Source: Pelagerythrobacter marensis
GTDB lineage: Bacteria > Pseudomonadota > Alphaproteobacteria > Sphingomonadales > Sphingomonadaceae
Reading direction: 5' to 3'
Assembly: GCF_036700095.1 (NCBI RefSeq)
Contig: NZ_CP144918.1
Location: 2,667,001 to 2,731,000, forward strand
DNA length: 64,000 nucleotides
Shown here: positions 7,941 to 17,536 of the stretch, piece after piece
Layout of the letters: each line of letters opens with the position of its first letter
How positions within the stretch are numbered: the first letter of the stretch is position 1
Notes under the pieces: model-generated
What the model was told of the DNA's origin: nothing
The model's input: the letters and a program-made list of their open reading frames with translations, nothing else
Databases searched by the model: none
Translations under genes and position numbers: made by a program

Positions 7941-9680
7941 ATGGCACGCAAGATCGCCATCCTGCTGCTTGCCATCGCGGTTGTCGCCTGCGCGGAAGCC
8001 GAACCGCGACAGCCGCCCTTGATCGCCGCGCGCGCTCTGCTGGACCGGGGCGACGGGCTGGGCGGCGAGATCGCCCTGCGCCGCCTCCTCGCGGAAGGCA
8101 CGCCGCGGGAGGAACTGGCAGCCTATTTGGGGGAGGCGGAGCTGTTGCAGGGCGACATGCGCTCCGCCCGCACATGGCTGGATTTGGGCGACTTCTCGGC
8201 CGAAACCCGGGGCCACGGTTTTCGCATGTTGGGCCGGCTGGAGATGGCCGAGGGGAACCTTGCCGCTGCCGGCGCAGCGTTCGATCGCGCCCTGCAAAGC
8301 GCGCCCGACGATCCCGAGCTGTGGGTCGATATCGGGCGCCTCCGCTATCTCGGCGGCGAGCAGGTTCAGGCCGTCGACGCAAGCGAGCGGGCGGTCGAGC
8401 TGGGCCCGCAGAATGCCGCCGCGCTGGCGTTCAGAGGGCAACTGGTGCGCGATGCCCACGGCATGGAGGCGGCCTTGCCCTGGTTCGAGGCGGCGCTGGC
8501 GATCGCCCCGGACGATGCTGACGTGCTGGCCGACTATGCGGCCACGCTTGGGGAACTGGGGCGAGCGCGCGAGATGCTGGCTGTCGTGCGCAAGCTTGCC
8601 GCGGCTGCACCGCGCGATCCGCGGGCTCCCCTGTTCCAGGCCGTGCTCGCGGCGCGCGCAGGAGAGTTCGGACTGGCGCACGATATTCTCGGGCGAAGGG
8701 GCGATCCGCGGCGGACGAGTGCGGCGGGAGCATTGATGGCCGCGGTTGCGGATCTGGAAGCGGGCAATCACGCCAGCGCGGCCCAGACATTCGATCGCCT
8801 CCTGCGCGCGCAACCCGATAATCGCCGTCTCCGCCAACTACTCGTGCGTGCGCTTCATCTGGCGGGGAACGATCGCGAGCTGGTCTATCGTTTCGGCGAA
8901 GAGGCCCGTGCCGCAAGCGCCGACCGATATCTCGTCCAGATGGTCGGCAGAGCTTACGAGGCACTGGGGGAACGGGAGATGGCAGCGCCATTCCTGGAAC
9001 GGGCGGCGCGGAAAAGCGGAACCGGAATGGCGCCACTGCGATCCGCGATCCCGCTGGACCTGGCGGAGACGCGGGGCGCCGCCACCGGCAGCGAAGCACG
9101 GGCGCTGGTGCGCGCATCGATCGCTGCCGGTCGCCTGGATGCGGCGATCGCGGGTGCGGAAGCTTTTCGCAATCGGGCCAGGGGATCGGCCGATGCCCTG
9201 GGCCTGGCGGGGGACGCCTATCTGGCCGCCGGCCAGCCACAAAGGGCGCTCGAACGATATCGTTCCGCTGCGGAGATTCGCCGGCCGTGGCCGCTGACGC
9301 GCCGCATGCTGGCTGCCCTGTCCACCATCGGAAACCGGACCGAGGCGGAATGGCTGATCGCTAGCCAGCTGGCCAGCGAACCGGCCAACCGGGAGGCGCT
9401 TGCAATGGCGGCGGAGATGGCTTTCGACGCCGGTCGCACGGCGCGGGGCGAGGCTTTGCTCGACCGTGCGCTGATCCTTGGCGGATCGCGCGACCCCGGC
9501 CTTCTTGCCCTCGCTGTGGAAGCCGCCCTTCGCACCGGCGCGCGGGAGGAGGCCGAGCAACTTGCCATGCAGGCCTATCGCCTCCAGCGGAGGAATCCGG
9601 CGGCCGGACGAGCGCTTTTCCAGGCCTTGCGAGCCGCGGGGAAGCGTGTGGCGGCGGAAACCGTTCAGTCGGATCTCTGA
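7941..9680 (+). CDS. prsT: PrsT-like TPR lipoprotein
   Basis: A 579-residue repeat protein four bases after prsR. The N-terminus is a lipoprotein signal (RKIAILLLAIAVVAC, Cys17), so it is probably lipidated and periplasmic. The rest is alanine-rich helical pairs in the style of tetratricopeptide repeats (GRLEMAEGNLAAAGAAFDRAL, DDPELWVDIGRLRYLGGEQ, ALERYRSAAE). By position it is the PrsT homologue, the TPR protein that accompanies PrsK/PrsR in PEP-CTERM systems. It is clearly shorter than the roughly 900-residue proteins typical of that family, and sequence similarity alone would only support a generic TPR call. Its role may be assembly or export of polysaccharide or sorted proteins, which is inference. 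Confidence 0.75.
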   Translation: MARKIAILLLAIAVVACAEAEPRQPPLIAARALLDRGDGLGGEIALRRLLAEGTPREELAAYLGEAELLQGDMRSARTWLDLGDFSAETRGHGFRMLGRLEMAEGNLAAAGAAFDRALQSAPDDPELWVDIGRLRYLGGEQVQAVDASERAVELGPQNAAALAFRGQLVRDAHGMEAALPWFEAALAIAPDDADVLADYAATLGELGRAREMLAVVRKLAAAAPRDPRAPLFQAVLAARAGEFGLAHDILGRRGDPRRTSAAGALMAAVADLEAGNHASAAQTFDRLLRAQPDNRRLRQLLVRALHLAGNDRELVYRFGEEARAASADRYLVQMVGRAYEALGEREMAAPFLERAARKSGTGMAPLRSAIPLDLAETRGAATGSEARALVRASIAAGRLDAAIAGAEAFRNRARGSADALGLAGDAYLAAGQPQRALERYRSAAEIRRPWPLTRRMLAALSTIGNRTEAEWLIASQLASEPANREALAMAAEMAFDAGRTARGEALLDRALILGGSRDPGLLALAVEAALRTGAREEAEQLAMQAYRLQRRNPAAGRALFQALRAAGKRVAAETVQSDL

Positions 9681-9754
9681 ACTTCTACCCGCGCATTCCC
9701 GGAGCTTTGGGAACGCCGCACGCCTCGTGCTCGACAAGCGCCGGGCGAGGCGGC

Positions 9755-10741
9755 ATGGCGCAGGGCATGGCCGGATCGATCCTCTCGCGCGTGGACCCTA
9801 TGGTCCGGCTCCTGGCGGTGACGATCGCGCTGGCCACGGTCCTGCCGGCAACCGGTGTGGGCCGGGAGATCGCTCAGGGTATTTCCAACCTCGCGATCTT
9901 CCTGCTCTTCTTCCTCAACGGATTGCGGCTTTCGCGGGCCGACGTTCTGCGCGGTCTCGGGCATGGCCGCTTTCTGCTTCCCCTTGCCGCCTGGTGCTTC
10001 GGGGCAATGGCCGCGGCGGGGATGGCCCTTTCGCACCTGGCCGACGCCCGGCTGCCCGAGGAGATCGCGATCGGCTTTCTCTTCCTGGGCACTCTTGCGT
10101 CGACGGTGCAGTCGGCAACGGCCTATTCGTCGTTGGCGGGCGGCAATGTGGCGGCGTCGGTCGTTGCCGCCGCGCTGCTCAACATTCTCGGCGTATTCCT
10201 CACCGCGCCTCTGTTCGCGTTGCTCGGCGGGTTCGCGGCGGCGGAGGTGGGTGTCGGCGCTCTCGGCAAGATCCTCGCATTGCTGGTGCTGCCGTTCGTC
10301 CTCGGACAGGCCCTGCAGGGCGTGGGGCGGGCCTTTGTCGCCAGACATGCGTCGGTGGTAACCTGGATGGACCGGCTGGCGATTGCCATCGCGGTCTACG
10401 TGGCGTTTTCCGCCGCCGTCGAGCAGGGCATCTGGCAGACCTTGTCGATTGCTCAGTGGGCTGTCGTTTCGGTCTTTCTGGCGGCGATGCTGGCATTCGC
10501 CTTCGGCGGAGGGTGGCATCTGGCCCGGCTTCTCAGGCTCGACCGGCCGATGCGAATCTCTTTCATGTTCGCGGGCGCGCACAAGAGCGTGGTCAGCGGA
10601 GCGCCGATTGCGCTGATCCTGTTCGGGGCGGAACGTGCGGGCCTGATCCTGGTGCCGCTGCTCGCCTATCATCTGCTCCAGCTGATCGTCTCGGCGCCGC
10701 TGGCTACCCGACTGGCGCGTTATCCGGGCCCGGAGCGCTGA
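9755..10741 (+). CDS. bile acid:sodium symporter-like (SBF-like/CPA family) transporter
   Basis: Integral inner-membrane protein of 328 residues with about nine or ten hydrophobic segments. It matches the SBF-like branch (PF13593): LAIFLLFFLNGLRLSRADVL near the N-terminus, the crossover-like stretch LGTLASTVQSATAYSSLAGG, and FMFAGAHKSVVSGAPIALIL near the C-terminus. These proteins are sodium-coupled or cation/proton-type organic anion carriers; the substrate is not predictable. The start chosen is the ATG of MAQGMAGS behind GGGCGAGG; a start four codons later is possible. Its 3' end overlaps the convergent DUF475 gene by 38 bases, so the two transcripts must be antisense at their ends. Confidence 0.85.
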   Translation: MAQGMAGSILSRVDPMVRLLAVTIALATVLPATGVGREIAQGISNLAIFLLFFLNGLRLSRADVLRGLGHGRFLLPLAAWCFGAMAAAGMALSHLADARLPEEIAIGFLFLGTLASTVQSATAYSSLAGGNVAASVVAAALLNILGVFLTAPLFALLGGFAAAEVGVGALGKILALLVLPFVLGQALQGVGRAFVARHASVVTWMDRLAIAIAVYVAFSAAVEQGIWQTLSIAQWAVVSVFLAAMLAFAFGGGWHLARLLRLDRPMRISFMFAGAHKSVVSGAPIALILFGAERAGLILVPLLAYHLLQLIVSAPLATRLARYPGPER

Positions 10742-11783
10742 GCGCCTGGCTCCGGTTGTGGCGCACCGACCACCAGAATGACAGCCCGATCAGGATCGCC
10801 CCGATCAGGCCGGTGATCGTCTCGGGAATATGCGCGACTGCCGAGAACAGCATGATCATGCCCAGAACGATGATCGCCCAGAAGGCACCGTGTTCGAGGA
10901 AGCGATAGTGCGCCAGAGTCCCCTGCTTGACGAGGTGAATGGTCATCGAACGCACGAACATCGCACCGATGGAAAGCCCGAGGGCAATGACGATCATATT
11001 GTTCGACAGGGCAAAGGCGCCGATCACCCCGTCGAAACTGAACGATGCGTCGAGCACGTTGAGGTAGAGGAACCCGCCCAGACCGCTGCGGATCACGGCG
11101 CCCTGGAGGCGCGCGGCTTCCGCCCGCATCTCCAGGATCGTGTTGACCCCTTCGACCGCGATGAATGTGACCAGGCCCAGTATTCCGGCGACGAGGAATG
11201 TCAGTGCATCGGCAGGCGGAAGCATGGTGGAGATACCCCACATGACGAGCAGCAGCAGAGCGATTTCCGCCGCAGGAAGCGCGGCGAAGCGCGCGAGCTG
11301 CAATTCGACGATGCGGATCCAGTGCACGTCCTTGTCCAGGTCGAAAAAGAACTTGAGCCCGACCATGGCAAGAAAGGCACCGCCGAAGCCGGCAATGCCG
11401 ACATGGGCAGAACTGACGATCTCCTCGTAGCGCTCAGGATCGTTGAGCGAGAGGTTCAGCGTTTCGACGGGGCCGAGGCCGGCCGCGATCGCCACGATCG
11501 CCAGCGGAAAGACCACACGCATGCCGAAAACGGCGAAGGCGATGCCCCAGGTCAGGAAGCGGCGTTGCCAGACTTCGTCCATTTCCTTCAGCACCGAGGC
11601 ATTGACCACGGCGTTGTCGAAGCTGAGCGACACCTCGAGCACCGAAAGCACGACGATGATCCACAGCAGCGATGCCGTGGCGCCAACGTTGCCGGTGCTG
11701 GCCCAACCGTACCAGACCCCCAGTCCGAGACAAATCAGCGTGAAGACGAACGAGAACTTGTAGAAGCGAAGCAGCGTGGCCAT
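10704..11783 (-). CDS. DUF475 (TerC-like) integral membrane protein
   Basis: Polytopic membrane protein of 359 residues belonging to the DUF475 family, a relative of TerC. Diagnostic stretches are VLEVSLSFDNAVVNASVL near the N-terminus and LNVLDASFSFDGVIGAFALS near residue 240, the two acidic SFDN/SFDG motifs shared with TerC-type proteins. TerC relatives have been linked to metal (manganese) efflux and tellurite resistance, but no substrate is established for DUF475 proteins. There are about nine hydrophobic segments. It is a stand-alone gene transcribed toward the SBF-like transporter, overlapping its end; panB follows on the same strand 100 bases upstream. Function is uncertain beyond the family. 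Confidence 0.88.
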   Translation of the reverse strand: MATLLRFYKFSFVFTLICLGLGVWYGWASTGNVGATASLLWIIVVLSVLEVSLSFDNAVVNASVLKEMDEVWQRRFLTWGIAFAVFGMRVVFPLAIVAIAAGLGPVETLNLSLNDPERYEEIVSSAHVGIAGFGGAFLAMVGLKFFFDLDKDVHWIRIVELQLARFAALPAAEIALLLLVMWGISTMLPPADALTFLVAGILGLVTFIAVEGVNTILEMRAEAARLQGAVIRSGLGGFLYLNVLDASFSFDGVIGAFALSNNMIVIALGLSIGAMFVRSMTIHLVKQGTLAHYRFLEHGAFWAIIVLGMIMLFSAVAHIPETITGLIGAILIGLSFWWSVRHNRSQALSAPGPDNAPVG

Positions 11784-11883
11784 GCGGCGATCCCGTGAAC
11801 TGGACGGCTCGGTCGGTGCCGACGATCCGATTGATGTGCGCGCGGGCTAGGAAATCCGACGCCGGGACGCAAGTTCCCCGATG

Positions 11884-12753
11884 CTATTTCGGTTGGTAGG
11901 TCTGCGCCTCGTCGGGAAAGGCGCGCTCGCGAACTTCGGCGGCATACGTCGCCGCGGCGCGCGAGATGATTTCCGCCATTTCCTCGTATCGTTTGACGAA
12001 ACGGGGCACGCGTTCGAACATGCCCAGCATGTCCTCGCTCACCAGGACCTGGCCGTCGCACTGCGCCGACGCGCCGATCCCGATGGTGGGGCAGGCGACA
12101 GCCTGCGTGACTTCGATCGCGATCGGCTCGACCACCCCCTCCACCACGATCGCGAAAGCGCCCGCCTCGTCCAGCGCTTTCGCATCTCCGACGATCTTTT
12201 CGGCTTCGGCATCGCTGCGGCCGCGGGCGGCATATCCGCCAAGCACGTTGACCGCCTGCGGCGTCAGCCCGACGTGTCCCATCACGGGGATGCCGCGCTG
12301 CGTCAGGAACGCGACCGTCTCGGCCATAGCGGCGCCCCCTTCCAGCTTGACGCCCGCCGCCCCGCTGACCTTGAGCAGGTGCGAAGCGCTTTCGAACGCC
12401 TGCTGCGGCGAGCTCTCGTAGCTGCCGAACGGCATATCCACGATCACGACCGAATGGTAGCTCCCGCGGACCACCGCGGCCCCATGGTTCGCCATCATGT
12501 CCAGCGTGACGGGAATCGTCGAAGGCAGGCCGTAGATGACCTGCGCCAGCGAGTCGCCGACCAGCAGAAGGTCGCAATGCTCGTCCAGCAACTGCGCCTG
12601 TCGGGCGGTATAGGCAGTCAGCATCACCAGCGGTTGTTCGGTAACGCCGTCCTTCTTGCGCTCCCGAATCTTGGGGACCGTCAACCGCCGCATCGGCTGG
12701 GGCGTGGGGGTTGCGCGGCTGGTAGCCGTGTCGAGCTGGAAGGTGGTAGACAT
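11884..12753 (-). CDS. panB: 3-methyl-2-oxobutanoate hydroxymethyltransferase
   Basis: PanB transfers a hydroxymethyl group from 5,10-methylenetetrahydrofolate to 2-oxoisovalerate, giving ketopantoate, the first committed step of pantothenate and coenzyme A synthesis. The 289-residue length is normal for the family. Recognisable motifs are [14 protein letters not shown] (metal-binding aspartate), [37 protein letters not shown] with the catalytic-region histidine, and PTIGIGAS. The N-terminal 25 residues before the barrel are low-complexity and may include extra start codons. It is monocistronic, divergent from an NSS transporter across a 105-base gap. No panC or panD lies nearby. Confidence 0.97.
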   Translation of the reverse strand: MSTTFQLDTATSRATPTPQPMRRLTVPKIRERKKDGVTEQPLVMLTAYTARQAQLLDEHCDLLLVGDSLAQVIYGLPSTIPVTLDMMANHGAAVVRGSYHSVVIVDMPFGSYESSPQQAFESASHLLKVSGAAGVKLEGGAAMAETVAFLTQRGIPVMGHVGLTPQAVNVLGGYAARGRSDAEAEKIVGDAKALDEAGAFAIVVEGVVEPIAIEVTQAVACPTIGIGASAQCDGQVLVSEDMLGMFERVPRFVKRYEEMAEIISRAAATYAAEVRERAFPDEAQTYQPK

Positions 12754-12858
12754 GTGCAGGGTTTAGCGGCGTTGGGGGCAAGCGCCAACCATCCCCTTGG
12801 CCTTTGCGGCAAAACTTGCAACAGGGGTCAAGTCGTCCAAAGGGAAGAGGATTTTCGG

Positions 12859-14292
12859 ATGGTTGCAACCGCGGGTGCGCAAGTGGGTGAGCAGGGCTGG
12901 TCCTCGCGCACGGCGTTCATTCTGGCAGCGGTCGGGGCCGCCGTCGGGCTTGGCAATATCTGGCGGTTTCCGACACTTGCGGGCGAAAACGGCGGCGGCG
13001 CCTTCGTGCTGGTCTATCTCGTGTGCGTGCTGCTGATCGGATTGCCGTTGATGCTTTCCGAGTTCGTGGTGGGTCGCGCCGGGCAGTCCGACGCGATCGG
13101 TTCGGTCAGGCGCGTTGCCGACGAATCGCGCGTTTCGCGGCGCTGGAGCATCTTCGGCGGGATCGAGATCCTCGCCGGCTTTCTGATTCTGTCGTTCTAT
13201 TCGGTCGTCGCGGGCTGGGTGCTCTATTACATCTGGCTGTCGGGCGGCGACTTCTTGGGCAATCTCTTCGCGGGCGAGGCGCTGCGCGGCGCCTTCTCCG
13301 GCATCGGGCAGGAAGCGGTCAGCGGAATGATGGGCGACCTTTTCGCCAGCCCGGGCCGGCTTATCCTGGTCCACGCCCTGTTCATGGCCGCGACGATCGC
13401 CATTGTCGCCAGCGGGGTGCACGACGGCATCGAGAAGGCAGCCACATGGTTGATGCCGGCCTTCTTCTTCCTGCTTCTGGGAATCACTGTTTATGGTGCG
13501 TTCACCGGCGACTTCGCCCGGGCGCTGACTTTCATGTTCACCCCGGATTTCTCCAAACTGACGGCGCCGGTGATGAACGAAGCGCTTGGGCAGGCGTTCT
13601 TCTCGCTCAGCCTGGCATCGGGAGCGCTGGTTACCTACGGCGCCTATGTCGCGCGCGATGTGAACCTCGGCCCGACGGCCGCCACTATCAGTCTTGCGGA
13701 CACTGCCGTGGCAATGATCGCCGGACTGATGATCTTCCCTATCGTCTTCGCGGTCGGTCTCGATCCTTCGGCTGGGCCGGCGCTCATCTTTCAGTCGTTG
13801 CCGGTTGCCTTCCAGACGATGCCCGGCGGCTCCCTCATCGGGCTGTTGTTCTTCGTTCTCATCTTCTTTGCCGCGCTGACCAGCTCGATTTCGCTGCTGG
13901 AAGGCCCGACGGCCTGGGCGATCGACCGTTTCGGCCTGCGCCGCCCGGTCGCTGCGGTCATTCTCGGCCTCGGCGCCTTCGTGATCGGGATCGCCTGCGC
14001 ACTCGGGTACAACGTGTGGGCCGACGTGCGGCCGCTGGGCTTCTGGAATATTTTCGCGGAGACCGACATTCTCGACACGATCGACGGCTTTACCGGCAAG
14101 CTGATGCTGCCGCTCGCCGGACTTCTGCTGTCGATTTTCGTCGGCTGGAAGGCAGACAGGCGCCTGGTGGAGGCCCAAAGCGGCCTGAGCGGCGGCCTGT
14201 TCGTCCTGTGGCGCTTTCTCGTGGCATGGCTGTGCCCCATCGCCGTCGCCCTGATCCTGCTCTTCGGCCTGTTCCCTCAGCTTCTCGTCTGA
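12859..14292 (+). CDS. neurotransmitter:sodium symporter (NSS/SNF family) transporter
   Basis: Sodium-coupled transporter of 477 residues in the LeuT fold, probably carrying an amino acid. The first membrane helix has the family hallmark AAVGAAVGLGNIWRFP that builds the sodium and substrate sites. Helix 6 is represented by QAFFSLSLASGALVTYGAYV and helix 8 by FAALTSSISLLEG, where the TSSIS stretch matches the sodium-binding serine/threonine pair. About eleven or twelve membrane segments are visible. The ATG is preceded by AAGAGGA. The open frame upstream of this start is antisense to panB and not part of the gene. Substrate is unknown: tyrosine, tryptophan and leucine carriers all occur in this family. 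Confidence 0.93.
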   Translation: MVATAGAQVGEQGWSSRTAFILAAVGAAVGLGNIWRFPTLAGENGGGAFVLVYLVCVLLIGLPLMLSEFVVGRAGQSDAIGSVRRVADESRVSRRWSIFGGIEILAGFLILSFYSVVAGWVLYYIWLSGGDFLGNLFAGEALRGAFSGIGQEAVSGMMGDLFASPGRLILVHALFMAATIAIVASGVHDGIEKAATWLMPAFFFLLLGITVYGAFTGDFARALTFMFTPDFSKLTAPVMNEALGQAFFSLSLASGALVTYGAYVARDVNLGPTAATISLADTAVAMIAGLMIFPIVFAVGLDPSAGPALIFQSLPVAFQTMPGGSLIGLLFFVLIFFAALTSSISLLEGPTAWAIDRFGLRRPVAAVILGLGAFVIGIACALGYNVWADVRPLGFWNIFAETDILDTIDGFTGKLMLPLAGLLLSIFVGWKADRRLVEAQSGLSGGLFVLWRFLVAWLCPIAVALILLFGLFPQLLV

Positions 14293-14516
14293 CCGCCGGC
14301 TTCGGCAGGCTGTTCTCCCGGGAACGCGATATCGATCTGCTCGCTCTCGACAGCAGGGCAGATCGAAGGGGTGACGTGCAGCCTCGGAAGCGAGCAGAGC
14401 GGAAATGAGGACGCGAGACAGGTTCGACGCGATCGAAGGACCGGGAACACCGGGCGCGGTGGACGACGCCGGGTTCCGGGCAGACCGGTGCGGGTTGCGG
14501 CACCTCGGATGGGCCC

Positions 14517-15251
14517 TTGCCTGATCGGCGGTCGGCCATCGCGCGCCATATCGGGCGCTTGCGCGGCGACCTTCGTGTTCTGGCGCTGCTGATCCTGGCC
14601 GGCCTCGTGCTGGCGGCGCGCGGGTGGCTGGCCGATCATCCGCACCATAATCCCTGGGCTCCGCTCGATCTGAACGATCCGCAGGGGTGGGCCACCCAAG
14701 CCAAGCTTCGCTCGCTGCGAGAGGACATCGGCGAATGCAGGGCGGTTCTCGAGCGGAGCGGGGTGGCTTTCCGCGCGCTCGACGCGCGCGGGGAGGGGGC
14801 CTGTCACCGGCCCGACCGCACCCTGATCGGCAGTCTCCCCCTTGCGCCGCGGGTTCCGCCGACCACTTGCCCGGTCGGAGTCGGCCTCGAACTATGGTTG
14901 CGCGATGTCGTGCAGCCGGCGGCGCGAAGCCATTTCGGCGCCGAAGTCGACCGCGTCGAGCACCTGGGGGCTTACAGCTGCCGGAGGCTCTATGGCCGCG
15001 CGGAAGGACGCTGGAGCGAGCACGCGACCGGCAACGCCATCGACATCGGCGCGTTCGTCCTGACCGACGGGAGGAGAATCGCCGTGCTGGACGACTGGTC
15101 GGGCGAGGGCGACGAGGCGCGCTTCCTGCGCGACGTTCGCGATGGCGCCTGCCCGCTGTTCGCAACGGTTCTTTCGCCCGAATACAATGCCGCCCATGCC
15201 GATCATTTTCACTTCGACCAATCCGGCCGCTACACGGGCCTGTGTCGATAA
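14517..15251 (+). CDS. extensin-like family protein (probable peptidoglycan-modifying hydrolase)
   Basis: A 244-residue exported or membrane-anchored protein: one hydrophobic segment (LRVLALLILAGLVLAARGW) near residues 18-37, then an Extensin-like C-terminal domain (PF06904). The domain shows GVGLELWLRDVVQPAA, a HATGNAIDIGAF motif and a terminal NAAHADHFHFD, a histidine/aspartate pattern like that of M15-type metallopeptidases, so cleavage of cell-wall peptides is plausible but unproven. Cysteines are spaced so as to allow disulfides. The only in-frame upstream start is a TTG, weakly preceded by GGATGGG, so the N-terminus is uncertain. The preceding 220 bases contain no convincing gene. Confidence 0.85.
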   Translation: MPDRRSAIARHIGRLRGDLRVLALLILAGLVLAARGWLADHPHHNPWAPLDLNDPQGWATQAKLRSLREDIGECRAVLERSGVAFRALDARGEGACHRPDRTLIGSLPLAPRVPPTTCPVGVGLELWLRDVVQPAARSHFGAEVDRVEHLGAYSCRRLYGRAEGRWSEHATGNAIDIGAFVLTDGRRIAVLDDWSGEGDEARFLRDVRDGACPLFATVLSPEYNAAHADHFHFDQSGRYTGLCR

Positions 15252-15302
15252 AGCGGTGTCCGGCGCGAGCACGAGGCCTGGCCGGCAGAGGCACCGGCGC
15301 GA

Positions 15303-16523
15303 TCAGGCGGCGCGAGCCAGCTCCAGTTCCAGACGATCCCAGATCTCGACCAGAGCGCCGGTCAGTTCGTCCATCATCGCTTCGGTATGGGCAGGGCCGG
15401 GGGTGAAGCGCAGACGCTCCGTCCCGCGCGGCACGGTCGGAAAATTGATCGGCTGCACGTATGCGCCATATTCGGCCAGCAGGATATCGCTGATCTTCTT
15501 CGCCCGCACCGGGTCGCCCACCATCAGCGGCACGATATGCGTCTCGCTGGGCATGACGGGAAGCCCGGCGGCCGAGAACTTGGCCTTGAGCATGGCCGCA
15601 TTGGCCTGCTGCGCCTCGCGCTCCTCGCTCGAATCCTTCAGGTGGCGGACGGCGGCCAGCACGCCGGCAACCAGGACGGGGCTGAGCGAAGTCGTAAAGA
15701 TGAACCCGGGGGCGTAGGAACGGATGCAGTCGATGACTTTGGTGTCGGCCGCGATGTAACCGCCCATCACGCCGAACGCCTTGCCCAGCGTGCCTTCGAT
15801 GATATCGATCCGCTGCGCTGCCTCGTCGCGCTCCGAAATGCCGCCGCCCCGCTTGCCGTACATGCCGACCGCGTGAACTTCGTCGATATAGGTCAGGGCG
15901 TTGTACTTTTCGGCAAGGTCGCAGATCGCGTGGATCGGCGCGACGTCGCCGTCCATCGAATAGACGCTCTCGAACGCGACGACCTTGGGCGTTTCGAGAT
16001 CTTCCGCCGCCAGCAATTCTTCGAGATGCTCGATATCGTTGTGGCGGAAAACACGCTTCTCGCAACCCGAGTTGCGGATCCCGGCGATCATGCTCGCATG
16101 GTTCAGCTCGTCGGAGAAGATCACGCAACCCGGCAGGAGCTTGGCGAGCGTGGAGAGCGTCGCGTCGTTGGAGACGTAGCCGCTGGTGAAGAGCAAAGCC
16201 CCTTCCTTGCCGTGAAGGTCGGCCAGCTCGCGCTCCAGCTCGATATGAAAATGCGTATTGCCGCCGATATTGCGGGTGCCGCCGCTACCCGCGCCGACAT
16301 CGTGCAGCGCGGTTTCCATCGCCTCGACCACTTTGGGATGCTGTCCCATGGCCAGGTAGTCGTTCGAACACCAGACGGTGATCGGCTTCGGTCCATTGTG
16401 CCCGGCGAAGCAGCGTGCGTTGGGATAGGCGCCCTTGTTGCGCAGAATATCGATGAAGACGCGATAGCGGCCTTCGGAATGCAGGCGATCGATCGCCTGG
16501 TCGAAGATCTGGTCGTAGTTCAT
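15303..16523 (-). CDS. hemA: 5-aminolevulinate synthase
   Basis: ALAS condenses glycine and succinyl-CoA into 5-aminolevulinate, the entry to heme synthesis (Shemin pathway) in alphaproteobacteria. The 406-residue protein starts [12 protein letters not shown], exactly as the family does; a further 16 in-frame codons upstream are unlikely to be used. The PLP-binding lysine is Lys248 in [11 protein letters not shown], with [25 protein letters not shown] and [11 protein letters not shown] also conserved. It is monocistronic, with murI behind it on the same strand after 100 bases. Ribosome binding site is weak (GCGAG). Confidence 0.98.
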   Translation of the reverse strand: MNYDQIFDQAIDRLHSEGRYRVFIDILRNKGAYPNARCFAGHNGPKPITVWCSNDYLAMGQHPKVVEAMETALHDVGAGSGGTRNIGGNTHFHIELERELADLHGKEGALLFTSGYVSNDATLSTLAKLLPGCVIFSDELNHASMIAGIRNSGCEKRVFRHNDIEHLEELLAAEDLETPKVVAFESVYSMDGDVAPIHAICDLAEKYNALTYIDEVHAVGMYGKRGGGISERDEAAQRIDIIEGTLGKAFGVMGGYIAADTKVIDCIRSYAPGFIFTTSLSPVLVAGVLAAVRHLKDSSEEREAQQANAAMLKAKFSAAGLPVMPSETHIVPLMVGDPVRAKKISDILLAEYGAYVQPINFPTVPRGTERLRFTPGPAHTEAMMDELTGALVEIWDRLELELARAA

Positions 16524-16623
16524 TGCTCGCTCGGTCTTCGTCGCTGCGACAGCGGCCAGTTCCGGGGGCATTTAGGCCGCAACGGCAGGCATTTCCACCG
16601 CGATCTTTGCGAGCGATTCGCAG

Positions 16624-17424
16624 TTAGAACCGTTCCAGCCGTTCGATCCCGAGCGCGCGGAAAGCCGGCGCCAGCCGGTGCAACGAATCGAGAGGCCCCG
16701 TGGTCACAGCGCGATCGGGCTGGCTGCGCACAGGCGCACTGCCGGCGACGAGATGGGCGATCCGCCGCGCGATGCCTTCGGCCCCGTCGACGAGGACGGT
16801 ATCCGGGCCGAATGCCGCTTGCAGCTCCTCGTGCAGCAGAGGAAAATGCGTGCAGGCCAACACTACCGTATCGATCCGCGCGCCTTCTGCCTGGCTGCGC
16901 AGGCCGGCGGTGGCCGAAGCGATCGCCGTGGGATCGATCCGCGCTCCGCGCAGCTTTGCCTCGGCGGCATCGACCAGTTCGGGTGCCGCATGGCGCAGCA
17001 GGATCTTTCCGGCGGCGAATTCCGCTTCCAGGTTGTCGACATAGGCCTGGCGGATCGTCGCTTCGGTGCCGAGGAGGCCGATCACTCCGCTTCGCGTCAG
17101 CGCCGCCGCCGGCTTGATTGCGGGGACAGTGCCGACGACGGGTATTTCCAGCACTTCGCGCACCATGCCCAGCGCGATCGTGCTGGCGGTGTTGCAGGCG
17201 ATGCAGATCAGCCGCGGTTGCCAGCGTTCGGCCATGCGCCCGAGCAGCCCACAAACCCGCGCGGCAACCTCCGCTTCGCTCTTCGTGCCATAGGGCAAGC
17301 CGGCCAGATCGGCAGCATAGATGACCGGCGCATCGGGCAGGGCACGGCGCGTTTCCTTGAGAACGCTGAGGCCGCCCACGCCGGAATCGAACAGCAGGAT
17401 GGGAGAGTGTGGAGAAACGTCCAA
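16624..17424 (-). CDS. murI: glutamate racemase
   Basis: Glutamate racemase makes D-glutamate for peptidoglycan, cofactor-independently, with two catalytic cysteines acting as acid and base. Both are present: Cys77 in IACNTAS and Cys191 in VLACTHFP. The phosphate/substrate loop FDSGVGGLSV and YAADLAGLPYG (usual YxxDxxxxPYG) are at the N-terminus. At 266 residues the length is normal. The likely start is ATG GAC GTT TCT. It is divergent from plsY across 112 bases. Confidence 0.97.
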   Translation of the reverse strand: MDVSPHSPILLFDSGVGGLSVLKETRRALPDAPVIYAADLAGLPYGTKSEAEVAARVCGLLGRMAERWQPRLICIACNTASTIALGMVREVLEIPVVGTVPAIKPAAALTRSGVIGLLGTEATIRQAYVDNLEAEFAAGKILLRHAAPELVDAAEAKLRGARIDPTAIASATAGLRSQAEGARIDTVVLACTHFPLLHEELQAAFGPDTVLVDGAEGIARRIAHLVAGSAPVRSQPDRAVTTGPLDSLHRLAPAFRALGIERLERF

Positions 17425-17536
17425 AATCGCTCCGTTCGTGGCGCCTCGGCCAGGACAATCGCTATTGCTTTGGGCTTGCGCCTATTGGAAGTATGGGGCT
17501 TCGACAAGCACGCGGCGAAGCGATGGGGGAAATGGC

